64,000 bases of DNA from Actinomadura cremea. GTDB lineage: Bacteria; Actinomycetota; Actinomycetes; Streptosporangiales; Streptosporangiaceae. The stretch covers positions 62,001-126,000 of the forward strand of contig NZ_BMRF01000001.1 of assembly GCF_014648495.1 (NCBI RefSeq), given 5' to 3'. Made by a program: the position numbers and the translations under genes. Shown piece by piece: positions 54,301 through 63,746 of this stretch (positions are counted from its first letter, which is position 1; the number at the start of each line of letters is the position of its first letter). The notes under the pieces are model-generated. The model saw only the letters and a list, made by a program, of their open reading frames with translations, made no database searches and was not told where the DNA came from.

Positions 54301-54909
54301 CGAAAACTACGTCCGTGCAGGTCAAGCAGCATGCTCGTACTCGTTGAGGATGCCGCCCAGACGTTGTCTTCTTCGGATGTTCAGGTGGGCGATCTGATCT
54401 GGTTCGGTGATCGGCGGAGGCAGTAGCTTCAGCGGGCGTACGTTAGCGATGCCCTGATGAGGCCGATGCTCGTTGTAAAAGGTCTCGAGCTCGCGAAGTG
54501 CGTGGAGCAGGTGCCTCTGGTTCCAGATCAGAGTGCGGTCGAGCAGTTCGCGGCGGCAGGTCTGCACCCACCGCTCCATCACCGCGTTCATCCTCGGCAT
54601 CCGCACCCCGGTCAGCACCGTCTGGATGCCGGCATCGGCCAGGACGGCATCGAACAGAGGTCAGAAAACTTGCCGTCCCCGGTCGCGGATCAAGAACCGT
54701 GCCCTGCAGCCGGCGTCCTGAAGGTCCATGACCAGGTTCCGCGCCGCCTGCGTCACCCACCCTGCGGTCGGATGAGCGGTGGCGCCCAGAACCCGGACGC
54801 GGCGCGTGTGATGCTCGATGACCGCCGGCCTGTCCTTGCGACTGATCAAGTCCCCGTGCCGGAGCCACCCCCTGCACGCCTCACCTGCACGGACGTAATT
54901 GTCGGCAGG
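54296..54909. mobile_element. Internally deleted insertion sequence with intact ends
   Basis: A 614-bp unit bounded by 27-bp inverted repeats with three mismatches, sharing the perfect core TACGTCCGTGCAGGT (54308-54322; inverted at 54883-54897). Inside on the minus strand is an integrase-type DDE transposase lacking its N-terminal half and frameshifted near 54660: [20 protein letters not shown], then TGVRMPRMNAVMERWVQTCR, ETFYNEHRPHQGIANVRPLK and the stop near 54322. Its ends may still be mobilised in trans. Confidence 0.7.
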
Positions 54910-54981
54910 CACAGGGTGCTCCTTTCGCGCGGGTGCCGCGTCTCGGGTGTAGCAGCGACAGCCAGGTGGGGGGGCGACGGT

Positions 54982-56702
54982 TCAGCTGGCCGCGTCGGCC
55001 AGGGATTCCAGGTCGGCGAGGATTTCGGATGCGGTGACGGGGTCCAGGTCGCCGAGCCGCAGGGTGCCGTCGTCGGCGCCGATTTCGACGTCGCGGAGTG
55101 TCTGGGTGTCTCCCTCGGCCATGTGCCCGATGCCGAAGCCCGGGGTGAGGCCGATGTACACCCAGCGGTCGGGAGCGAACCGGTAGGAGAGGTCAATCAC
55201 TCCTCCTCCGTCGCCCGGTTCGCCGGGTTCCCAGCCGCGCCGGACGAGCGCGAGCAGCGCCGCCATCGGGACCGTCAGGCCCTCGAACCGCCGCAGCCGG
55301 GAGCCGTTCCGTTCTTCCTCGGTCGGCACGTACGCGGGACGCGCGAGCTGCTCGAACGGCTGGAGGATCTCGTAGTCGGCGAACGCTTCCGACCAGCCCC
55401 GCAGCGATCCGGTGTCCAGGTGCAGCGGATGCACGACACCGACCCGCGCGCCTTCGGGGAGGACGAACGCGCCGTCTTCGAGGTCTGCAAGTGTGCGATC
55501 TTCCGCGACGCGGAACGCCGTCGCACCGGTGTCGTCCTCGGCAACCCACAGCAGTCGTCGCGTGAGGTGCACGGTCAGCGGGTGCTGGGCGAAGTACCGG
55601 CGGAACTCGGCAGGGGTCCACCGCGCGCCGGTCACCATCGCCCGTTCCAGCCGCTGGATCCGCTCCGCCGCCACCGCCCGGACGTCCTTGCGGAGCGCGG
55701 AGAACGCCGTCCGGGCCGCCGGGGCGAGTACGGGGTCGTCCTTGGCCCCCGGCTTGGGCGGTGTTGCGCGGCGGCGTCCGGAAGTGTCGGTGACGAACGG
55801 ACGGAGCCGCTCGTCGAACCCGACGGTGAACCGGCGCGGGCCGTAGTCGAGTGTCATCGAACCGTCCGGGGCGAGTCCAAGGGCGGGGACGAGCCGGTCG
55901 GCGAGTTGCTCGGCGTCCAGGCCGCGCTCGCGCGCGACCCGGTCGACGCGGGTGGCGGCTCGGTCCCGCAGGGTCCGCGACCGCGCCTTGTTCGCGAGCG
56001 TCTGCAGGTGCGTCAGGGCGAGGTCGGAGCCGAGGTCGGCCAGGACGTCCAGGCTCGCGGCGGCGTACCGGTGCCCGCCGGGGCCCTGCCAGGCCCGGAT
56101 CAGTGGTGCGAGCTCCCGCACGGCGCCATCGTCGCCGGACCGGCCGAGTTGTATCAGCGCCCACTTGTCCTTGGCAGGCGTGCCCGCGTCCACCCACCGC
56201 CGGAACACCGCGACGCCGAACTCGGCCAGCGACGCGGCGTCGAACGCGTCGCGGACCCGCTCCGGCGCGTACCCGGCCGGTGTCCCCAGCAGTTCCAGCA
56301 GTGACCGGACGGCGCCGGCGGGCAGTGCGCGGTCGCGCCCGTGCAGGAGGATCGGCGGGAACGCCGCCGGGTCGAACGCGCCGAGCCTCGGCCGCCGCGC
56401 CAGTCCCGTCTGGAACGGGTGCGCGGCCAGCAGCCCCCGCAGTTCCCGGGCCGCCTCGGGGAACGCGTCCGCGACGGCGTCCGCGCCGTGTTCGGCGGCG
56501 ATGCGGCGCAGGGCCGTCTCGGCGGCGGTGCGCGGAGATCCGCCGGGACATCCCACATCGCGGTGCCGGCGTCCGGCGGCGCGCCGCGGTCCCGGCCGCG
56601 CCGCACACCGCCTCGTCGCGGATGCATCCGCCGGAGCCACGCGGCCGGGATCGTCAGGATGTTCTCCTCCACAAGCCACACCGTAGGGAGACGTTCCGAC
56701 AA
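54982..56702 (-). pseudogene. DUF4132 protein, N-terminus frameshifted
   Basis: ATG 56702 opens SERLPTVWLVEENILTIPAA WLRRM-type text with protein-like composition; near 56530 the sense passes to another frame that then runs unbroken to 54982. The long part contains helical repeats (LRRIAAEHGADAVADAFPEA, GDDGAVRELAPLIRAWQGPG) and the DUF4132 C-terminal domain (LLWVAEDDTGATAFRVAEDR, LADLEDGAFVLPEGARVGVV, HPLHLD, YEILQPFEQLARPAYVP, WVYIGLTPGFGIGH). DUF4132 proteins are usually larger. A shortened product from an internal start is possible. Confidence 0.6.
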
Positions 56703-57047
56703 ACCTGATCAAGCGGCCGGACTCAGGACCGCGAGGACCCGGAGACGAGGACCGGATCCAGATCGCCGAACACGGGCGCGTCCTCGGGACGTGCGCCGAC
56801 GAGCCGAACCTCCCCCCAGGACGTCGTCGCCGTTGCCCCACCGGCTGTGCGCCTTGACGCGGTGACCGCCCGGCAGCGTTCGCGCCCACGCCTCACCGCG
56901 TACTTCCCGAGGCGACACCGGTCGCGTTCGGTCATATGGAGGCCCCGGAAAACCGGGTGAGACGTCCGCTGCGGCGCTCCTGTTCCGTTGATGCGCCGAA
57001 TTCCAGCAGACCCGGAAGCGCCCCGGCGCTCGCATACAGCCGGCGGC
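56703..57047. other. Gene-poor stretch
   Basis: No supported gene; only arginine-rich frames. It ends in the TACAGC box before the SUKH-like remnant. Confidence 0.4.
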
Positions 57048-57460
57048 ATGTCGCCGACCCGGTTGGCTCGTGACCGGTGACGGTGCTCCACAGGCCCTCG
57101 CGGGGGGCCGGGTGCGGACGTGGTCACCGCCGACGGCGCCGATGTCGCCGTCGGGCCGGACGGAACCGTGATCGTCGCGCGGGTCAGGGACGGTCTGGAC
57201 GCCGGCGGGGTGCGCAACCGCAGCACGTTCGCGCTCGTCGGCCCCATGCCGGGTGAGGTGGACGCCCGGTTCCTGGGCGGCTGGCCCAGCGAACCGTGGC
57301 TGCGATCCGACGGGACCGAGTCGCAGCCAATCCCCCTGTCCGTCTGGGTTCGGGAGGGCGCTTTCCATCTCGGTACGGTCGAGCAGTCGCGGAGCGGTTG
57401 GAGCACTGATCCGTACACGCTCGAGGACTGCCTCCACGCATCGACCGCCGTTGGATTTCT
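57048..57460 (+). pseudogene. Decayed copy of the SUKH-like cargo gene (N-terminal module)
   Basis: ATG 57048 opens SPTRLA, shifts frame, then continues TADGADVAVGPDGTVIVARV, GVRNRSTFALVGPMPGEVDA and YTLEDCLHAS, matching the first 135 residues of the gene at 32824. After 57460 the similarity ends. The upstream box TACAGC with a 7-base spacer is also conserved. Confidence 0.8.
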
Positions 57461-57589
57461 CTGGAGGGAGAGGGGTCCCGTGTGGGGAAGAAGGTCTTGG
57501 ACCGCCCTGACGAAGTCGGAGGCTAGGTCGCACCGACTTCAACCCGCGGGTCGAAAGTGGGTGACCGGCCCGACCGCCCCCGTCAGTGG

Positions 57590-57850
57590 GGTCGTCAACC
57601 TGCAGCAGCTCGGTCGGAACGGGTACGGGGCGTTGGAGGATCACCACGGCGTCCTTGACGCGGCCGAGGTCGATGAGGTGCCGGGCCAGGATGCTGCCGA
57701 CAACGTCTTCATCCGGTTCAAGGAGAGCGATGGCCTCATCGGTGCGTCCGGCGTCGTCCGGCAGCTCGGCGATGGCCCAGGTGTCGCGCTCGGGACGTGC
57801 CATCGCCAACTCGATCGCCTCCTCGCGGCGACCGCTGCAGGCCGTCGTCG
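57590..57850 (-). pseudogene. Decayed copy of the TPR cargo gene (C-terminal part)
   Basis: EEAIELAMARPERDTWAIAE, TDEAIALLEPDEDVVGSILA and RHLIDLGRVKDAVVILQRP match the last 85 residues of the protein at 28403-29797, also at DNA level (AGTGGGGTCGTCAACCTGC occurs in both). The rest of the gene is absent. Confidence 0.8.
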
Positions 57851-57949
57851 TCGAGGTCCATCGGTCCGACATGAGCAAGCGGGGCGCGGACTGCCGAGTC
57901 GTGCGTCGAGCCGACGGCAAGGTGGCGTGCCCCGGGTACCCGCCGAGAT

Positions 57950-58921
57950 TCACGTCGTGGAGACGCCACCCGCCGCGCGGCGGAACCTCGTCGCGAGGCG
58001 ATCGAACGCCGCCGCGAGCCCGTCTCCGTCGATCACCTCGATGTCGACGTCGAGCTGTGCCATCCACAGCGCGAGCCGGTCTGGGTCGTCGGAACCCAGT
58101 TCGACATGGCACGTGGACTCGTCGACCACCTCGATATCGACCGGGATGGGGGTCTTCGCGGCGAGCTTGGCGGCGAGCTTGGCGGCGGGAGCATGCACGA
58201 GTACCCGGGCGCGGTACTTCCAGGCCGCCTTGCTGACGCGTCCGACGACGTACTCGACGACATGGTCCTCCGGGATCACGCGCGGCTGGAACCGCGCACC
58301 CGTCGGTGCGTGCGGGCCCATGCGGTCGACGCGGAAGACCCGCCAGTCGTCACGGTCGAGATCCCACGCGAGCAGGTACCAGAGCGGCCCCCAGCTCACC
58401 AGCCGTTGCGGTTCGGTGTGGCGGGCCGCTTCGCTGCCCCCGGGCTTGGTGTATCCGAACCGGAGCCGTTCATGGCCGCGGATCGCGGCAGCGACCGCGC
58501 CGAGAACCGAGAGGTCGAGCGGTTTGGCCCCTGGAACGACGCTCGTCGCCTCACGTACCGCCTCGACGCGCCGACGCAGGCGCGAGGGCAGCACCTGCTC
58601 CAGCTTCGCGAGCGCGGTGAGCGATGTCTCTTCGACGCCGAGCCTTTGGGTCGCGACCGCGCCCAGTCCGACCGCGACGGCGACGGCTTCGTCGTCGTCG
58701 AGCAGCAGCGGGGGCATCGCCGTCCCGGCGGCCAGCCGGTACCCTCCCGCGACGCCGGGGCGCGCGTCCACGGGATAGCCGAGCGACCGCAGCTTGCCGA
58801 TGTCGGCGCGCACGGTCCTCGTGCTCACATCGAGCCGGCCGGCGAGCTCGGCGCTCGTCCAGTCGCGCTTGAGCTGGAGCAATGACAGCAGTTCGAGCAG
58901 GCGGGCCGAGGTCTCCAACAT
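57950..58921 (-). CDS. WYL-domain (YafY-type) transcriptional regulator
   Basis: ATG 58921 (or 58933). 323 aa: N-terminal HTH_11 (SARLLELLSLLQLKRDWTSA, LDVSTRTVRADIGKLRSLGY), WYL domain (RHTEPQRLVSWGPLWYLLAW, RDDWRVFRVDRMG) and WCX C-terminal domain (VVDESTCHVELGSDDPDRLA). Such regulators often bind ligands or nucleic acid through WYL. Divergent from the epoxide hydrolase with 62 bases between starts; local control of that gene is likely. Confidence 0.9.
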   Translation of the reverse strand: MLETSARLLELLSLLQLKRDWTSAELAGRLDVSTRTVRADIGKLRSLGYPVDARPGVAGGYRLAAGTAMPPLLLDDDEAVAVAVGLGAVATQRLGVEETSLTALAKLEQVLPSRLRRRVEAVREATSVVPGAKPLDLSVLGAVAAAIRGHERLRFGYTKPGGSEAARHTEPQRLVSWGPLWYLLAWDLDRDDWRVFRVDRMGPHAPTGARFQPRVIPEDHVVEYVVGRVSKAAWKYRARVLVHAPAAKLAAKLAAKTPIPVDIEVVDESTCHVELGSDDPDRLALWMAQLDVDIEVIDGDGLAAAFDRLATRFRRAAGGVSTT

Positions 58922-58983
58922 GTTCTCCATCATTCAGCAATTGCGGAAGCCAACCTGCCGCATTGCCTGGGAACGTCGGTGTC

Positions 58984-60126
58984 ATGAACGAGAACAACGC
59001 ACTCACACCGTTCCGCATCGGCATCCCGCAGGCCGACATCGACGACCTGCGCAACCGGCTGGCACACACGCGCTGGCCGATCCCCGTGCCGGGCCGAGAC
59101 GGTCGCACCGACTTCAGCCGCGGCATCCCGGTGGCGTACCTGAAGGAGCTCGCCGAGTACTGGCGCGACGGGTTCGACTGGCGTGCGCAGGAGGAGAAGC
59201 TCAACGAGTACGAGCAGTTCACGACGGTCGTCGACGGCCAGACGTTCCACGTCGTCCACGCGCGATCGACGAACCCGAAGGCCACCCCGCTGATCCTGAA
59301 CCACGGCTGGCCGGGCTCGTTCGTCGAGTACCAGCGACTCGTCCCGCTGCTGACCGACGAGTTCCACGTGGTCATCCCGTCGCTGCCCGGCTTCGGGTTC
59401 TCCACCCCGCTGTCAGGGACCGGCTGGGAGCTGGCGCGCACGACGGAGGCCTACGCCGAGATCATGACGCGTCTCGGCCACGAGAGGTTCGCGGCCCACG
59501 GCACCGACATCGGCTCGGGCACCACCGGCCGCCTCGCGATGCTCTACCCGGAGCGCGTCATCGGCACGCACATCGGCAGCGACCCCCGGTGGCTCGGGTT
59601 GGTCGGCGACAAGTTCCCTTACCCCGACGGTCTGTCCGATGACGAGATCGCCCAGATCGAGGCAGTGCGCACCGAGGACGCGGCCGAGCGCGGGTATCTC
59701 GCGATGCAGAACCACCGTCCCGACACGATCGGCGCGGCACTCACCGACTCGCCGGTCGGTCAGCTCGCATGGATCGCCGAGAAGTTCAAGACCAGGACCA
59801 GCGGCGCCTACCGGACGCCGGACGAGACGGTCGACCGCGACCAGCTCCTCACGAACATCAGCCTGTACTGGTTCACCCGCAGCGGCGCCTCGAGCGCCCA
59901 GTTCTACTACGAGTCCGAGCACTCCGGAATCGACTTGGTCATGGCCTCCGCCGTGCCCTCCGGATGGGCCGTGTTCGACACCCACCCGCTCATCCGCCGC
60001 GTGATGGACCCGTCCAAGGCGATCGGCCACTGGAGCGAGTTCACCGAGGGCGGCCACTTCCCCGCGATGGAGGAGCCGGAGCTGCTCGCGGACGACATCC
60101 GCACCTTCTTCCGCGGCATTTCCTGA
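58984..60126 (+). CDS. Epoxide hydrolase (alpha/beta-hydrolase fold)
   Basis: ATG 58984, 380 aa, full length. N-terminal epoxide-hydrolase cap (FRIGIPQADIDDLRNRLAHT, RWPIPVPG), oxyanion motif NHGWPGSFVEY, nucleophile Asp in AHGTDIGSGTTGRLAM, cap tyrosines in the RTSGAYRTPDE/QFYYESE region, and catalytic His in FTEGGHFPAMEEPEL. Hydrates epoxides to diols; cytoplasmic; often regulated by an adjacent repressor, here probably the WYL protein. Confidence 0.9.
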   Translation: MNENNALTPFRIGIPQADIDDLRNRLAHTRWPIPVPGRDGRTDFSRGIPVAYLKELAEYWRDGFDWRAQEEKLNEYEQFTTVVDGQTFHVVHARSTNPKATPLILNHGWPGSFVEYQRLVPLLTDEFHVVIPSLPGFGFSTPLSGTGWELARTTEAYAEIMTRLGHERFAAHGTDIGSGTTGRLAMLYPERVIGTHIGSDPRWLGLVGDKFPYPDGLSDDEIAQIEAVRTEDAAERGYLAMQNHRPDTIGAALTDSPVGQLAWIAEKFKTRTSGAYRTPDETVDRDQLLTNISLYWFTRSGASSAQFYYESEHSGIDLVMASAVPSGWAVFDTHPLIRRVMDPSKAIGHWSEFTEGGHFPAMEEPELLADDIRTFFRGIS

Positions 60127-60245
60127 CTGCGCGCCAAGGCCGGCCGACCATGTGAAGACTCATTCAAGGCCCGGCCGGGCCGACACCTCCAGGGCCTCGT
60201 CGCAAACCCGGCGACGTTCAGCGACGCCTCGATCTCGGCCCACTC

Positions 60246-60520
60246 GTGAACTTGCTCTTCGCAGTTCAGGGTGTACGGCCCTACTGCTCCTGCGGGCTTG
60301 CCTGCGCTGATGCGACCGCGTTCCGCCGACTCGACGAGTTCGGTCTCGAAGTCACCGGGCAGCGCCTCGAGCGCGACCGTGCGGTGCCGGCCTGCCGGGT
60401 CGTCGCACCGGATCAACGGTGCCGGCGCTGCGGCTGTGAAGACGTACCTCGTGACACCGTGACCCGGCGGCTGGCGCACGACCGCTGGGCTGGCGTCCGT
60501 CGGCGGCGGGCCGTCGCTTG
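60246..60520 (+). pseudogene. ISL3-family transposase N-terminal fragment
   Basis: FRRLDEFGLEVTGQRLERDR, AVPACRVVAPDQRCRRCGCE and VPRDTVTRRLAHDRW match the zinc-binding N-terminus of ISL3 transposases. The sequence is then shifted and lost. Confidence 0.6.
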
Positions 60521-60697
60521 AACGTCGCTGGTCGTCGACGTCGCCGGCGATGGCCTGCGCCGCCGGAGATCGGCGAGCGAACGGCCCACCGTTGCCCTCC
60601 GCCGTCGTCGGCGCAGGCCGTCACCATCGCCGGGTTTGCCTACGTGGGCCGGGGGCGTCACCGAAAGCGGGGCCGTCCCGTCAACGGCCTTCCTTGA

Positions 60698-60766
60698 ACC
60701 CACCGCCGTACGGGTCGCCGGGTCCCGGCCCTCGCATAAGAAGACGTCGAGTTCGTCAAGGTTCAT
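60698..60766 (-). pseudogene. Start of a decayed DUF4241 gene copy
   Basis: The first 23 codons (MNLDELDVFLCEGRDPATRT plus three) match the DUF4241 gene start at 31243. Upstream DNA (60767-60900) also resembles 31244-31375. The remainder is deleted. Confidence 0.75.
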
Positions 60767-61032
60767 ACAGGTTCCCCTTCGTGGTCGGTGTGACCGGGGA
60801 CGCTATCGACCTACTGCGACATTCGGCGGAAGCCTGTCGCCCCGGATACCCCCACCTCGTAACGGCACAGCACGAGTCCCGCCCGGAGCTGAACCGGGCA
60901 GACCAGCCATCTGAAGGTCGCTCCCTGAGGCAACGGTCCGCAGGTCTGCCGACTGAACAAGCCCGACGCGGACATCGATCAGCCGCAACCCCTTGACCGC
61001 GTAGGGGGCCTACCGCCCAGGCAGATTGCGAA

Positions 61033-61551
61033 TCACGCCAGAGTGACGTGCATGCCACCCCCGGCGAGGACGTCGGGCACCTCGGCGAACAGGTCGAACG
61101 GCTCACCGTCGGGTGTCAGGGTCTGGGACAGGTGCTCGCGCGCGGTCGCGGCGTCTCGCCAGACCAAGGTCGCGGGGGCGGTGTACCCAAAGGTTCCGCC
61201 CAGACAGTCGTGGACGGCTTCCAGGCAGCCGCCGAAGTAGCCGCCCGGCCCGTTCACCGCCTCGCCGAGCGCCAGGTAGAGAGCCGGCTCGTCGGTGACG
61301 TGGCGGCCGTCGAGCTCGTAGGCGTGACCGGGCGAACGGTCGCGGTGGGCGCGCCGGCAGCCTCGGTTTCGGACGAGATCGAGCCAGGCCTTGCGGTGCC
61401 GTGTGTCGAGGTCGCCCAGGTGTTCGGAGTGTCGGGCGGCCCGGTGGACCACCGCTCCCAGAGGGGCCGGAGGTATTCGGGGACGGGGGTGAAGCCTCCC
61501 CCTTCGAGTTCCAGGTCGATCAGGCCGGTCCCGGTGGAGGATGGGCGCCAA
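61033..61551 (-). pseudogene. Decayed copy of the barstar-domain gene
   Basis: The C-terminal barstar part is nearly intact (AYELDGRHVTDEPALYLALG, GPGGYFGGCLEAVHDCLGG, APATLVWRDAATAREHLSQ) and ends at 61033, matching 31628-32300. Upstream it is frameshifted against the N-terminal module. A shortened barstar might still be made from an internal start, but none has a ribosome site. Confidence 0.75.
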
Positions 61552-61599
61552 GCGTTGACTCTGAACCAGAACAGCCGGTCGGTAAGCAGCTGCCCTTGG

Positions 61600-61862
61600 T
61601 CGCTGGTCCGGTTGGCCGTGATCAATGTGGTGATCTGCTGGGTCTCGCGGGGCCGGAGGCGGATGTGCTCACCGTGGGCGGCGCTGATGTCGCCGTCGGA
61701 CGGGACGGCGCCGTGATCGTCGCAGCGGCCGGGGATGACCTGGACGCCGGTGGGGTGCGCAACCGCAGCACGTTCCCGCTCGCCGGGCCCGTGCCGGGTG
61801 AGGTGGCCGCCCGGTTCCTGGGTGGCCTGGTCCAGCGAACCGTGGCTGCAATCCGGGCCTGA
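61600..61862 (+). pseudogene. Decayed copy of the SUKH-like gene, N-terminal module
   Basis: VRLAVINVVDLLGLAGPEAD-like text across a shift, then VLTVGGADVAVGRDGAVIVA, AAGDDLDAGGVRNRSTFPLA, GPVPGEVAARFLGG to a stop at 61860. It follows the barstar remnant just as the intact pair does at 31.6-33.9 kb. Confidence 0.75.
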
Positions 61863-61892
61863 GTCGCAGCCGATCCCCCTGTTCGCGGCCCA

Positions 61893-62165
61893 GTCGATCG
61901 CCCCGCCAGCGGCCATGGTCCTTGGCGATCAGCTCGACCGGGGCCACCGCCTGGCGCACCCGGGGGTCGTCGTCCGGCAGATGTCTCAGCAGGAACGCGT
62001 CCACGGTCGGCACGTCGAGCGTCGTGGGCAGGTCCGGGCCGAACACCTCGGTCGCCGGGACGACGCGGTCGGTGATCGTCGAGACGGAGGCACCGAGGAA
62101 CAGGCGGAAGCAGCCCGGCCGGAACGCGACGCCGAAGACGTGGAAGGTGTGGCGCTGCTACCTGG
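61893..62165 (-). pseudogene. AraC-type regulator fragment (sensor part)
   Basis: The minus strand reads FGVAFRPGCFRLFLGASVST, ITDRVVPATEVFGPDLPTTL and RQAVAPVELIAKDHG, resembling the N-terminal domain of AraC-family regulators with the RPGGF-like motif. The HTH is missing at 61893, where the SUKH remnant begins. Confidence 0.5.
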
Positions 62166-62253
62166 TCCACGCACTCCGCAGCTCACGAACGTCCCGCTCC
62201 ACGCGGCAAAGTGTATGTCGCCTTTGTCCAATACCCTTCCGGCCCGGGCCGCT

Positions 62254-62266
62254 TAGCGTCGCTGCC
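62254..62266 (+). promoter_or_regulatory. Leaderless -10 box of the TIGR03086 gene
   Basis: TAGCGT ends 7 bases before ATG 62267 and no ribosome site is present, so a leaderless transcript is likely. Confidence 0.45.
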
Positions 62267-62836
62267 ATGCCACATCTGTCCAACGCTGCCGAGGCCATGG
62301 CCGCAGTCGCCCGCACCATCACCGACGACCAGCTCGCCAACAAGACCCCGTGCACGGAGTACGACGTGCGGGCACTGGTCAACCACCTCCTGTTCTGGGG
62401 CCCGTCGCTCGCCGGCGGCGGCCGCAAGGAGTCCGTTCCGCAGCCGGCGGGCACCGAGTCCGAGGTGGACCTGGCGGCCGGCGACTGGCGCGGCCGCCTG
62501 CTCGACCTGCTGGACGACATCACGTCGTCGTGGGCGCCGCCGAGCGCCTGGGAGGGCGAGACGAGCATGGGCACACCGCAGACGCTGCCCGCGCCCGTCT
62601 TGGGCGACATGATCGTCGGCGAGCTGGCCATGCACGCCTGGGACCTGGCGGTCGCGACCGGGCAGCGGCTGGAACTGCCCGCCGACCTGCTGACGCATCT
62701 GCACGACACGGTGTTCGCCGGCGTGGAGCAGGGGCGGGAGATGGGCATGTACGGACCGGAAGTCGCGGTGCCGGCCGACGCACCCGCCTTGGACCGCATC
62801 CTCGGCCTGACCGGCCGTGATCCCGCCTGGGCGTAG
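62267..62836 (+). CDS. TIGR03086-family metal-binding protein (mycothiol-dependent enzyme fold)
   Basis: ATG 62267, 189 aa. A DinB/MDMPI-type four-helix bundle: HLSNAAEAMAAVARTITDDQ, TPCTEYDVRALVNHLLFWGP with the metal-ligand His, and LGDMIVGELAMHAWDLAVAT with the second His, GQRLELPADLLTHLHDTVF. The family is confined mostly to mycothiol-producing actinomycetes. Complete. Confidence 0.85.
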   Translation: MPHLSNAAEAMAAVARTITDDQLANKTPCTEYDVRALVNHLLFWGPSLAGGGRKESVPQPAGTESEVDLAAGDWRGRLLDLLDDITSSWAPPSAWEGETSMGTPQTLPAPVLGDMIVGELAMHAWDLAVATGQRLELPADLLTHLHDTVFAGVEQGREMGMYGPEVAVPADAPALDRILGLTGRDPAWA

Positions 62837-62887
62837 TCACCGACTGGTGGTGTCGGCCACATCGGGCGCGAGCCGGCGAAGCGTGGT

Positions 62888-63037
62888 GTGGTGGCGCCGA
62901 CGGTCCTCGCAGCGCTCACCGGCTACTGGGAACGCAACAGCCCCAACCCCGAACCCGCGAAAGCGACCGGACCACGCCGCTACCAGCACGGCGCCTCGGC
63001 CGCGGGACGGGCGCTGCTGAAAATCCGCGTGACATAG
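62888..63037 (+). other. Short protein-like tail
   Basis: From GTG 62888: VVAPTVLAALTGYWERNSPN, PEPAKATGPRRYQHGASAAG, stop at 63035. It has no ribosome site; it may be the C-terminus of a lost gene. Not recognised. Confidence 0.2.
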
Positions 63038-63072
63038 GCAACGCGTCGCGCCAGCCCCACCTCCGTGCCGGA

Positions 63073-63530
63073 TCAACTCCGCTCGTGGGAATCGTCGTCG
63101 CCCCACCCGGCGTCGCGGTCGTCGCCGAGCAGGTCGTTCACCTCGTCCTCGGTGAGGACTTCGCGCGCATCGTCCAGGCGCGTCATGGTGCCGACCCGGC
63201 CGCGCGCGGCGCCGTCCGCCGCGCCGCGCGGGCCGGGGACGGTGGCGGGCCGTGGGACGTGGCGGCGGGAGTCCATGTCGAGGCGGAACGTGCCGTACGG
63301 GGTGACTTTCGACCGAACAGCGCCGTCAGGCCGCGCCGATCCTTCTCGCTCAGCCGGTTCGCCCACACCGGTTCGGCGTTGCGGACCAGCAACACCTGGC
63401 CGCCGGTCGCGTCTCGGCCCCGCCGGGTCGACTGTATGAAGATCCGCGAGTACACCGTCGAACGAGCCGTCCGATGCCCGATCAAAGCTTCGCTCGGCCA
63501 CTGGCCCCGCCACCTCGGCCAAGGGGGCAC
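63073..63530 (-). pseudogene. Possible Tn3-type transposase C-terminal remnant
   Basis: Across two minus-strand frames: STVYSRIFIQS, then EPVWANRLSEKDRRGLTALF, then VTPYGTFRLDMDSR, which resembles the extreme C-terminus of Tn3-family transposases. The frame then reads to a stop at 63073. The match is from memory and weak. Confidence 0.25.
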
Positions 63531-63746
63531 GGGGCATGGCCAGATCGGTGGTGGTCAGGACCAGGGCGACGGTGTAGTCGATGAGGCGATCGCGGACCGG
63601 TGCCGGCGCCGGCACGGCCGTCCGCCCGAGCGCGACAGCCTGTACGAGGTGGACGCGGCCTCGGGCGCGGCCTTGCGTCCCATGTAGGGCGCCTTGAGCC
63701 ATGCGGCCTACACGGCGGCGCGCACGGGCCGGGGGCATCCCGTGAG

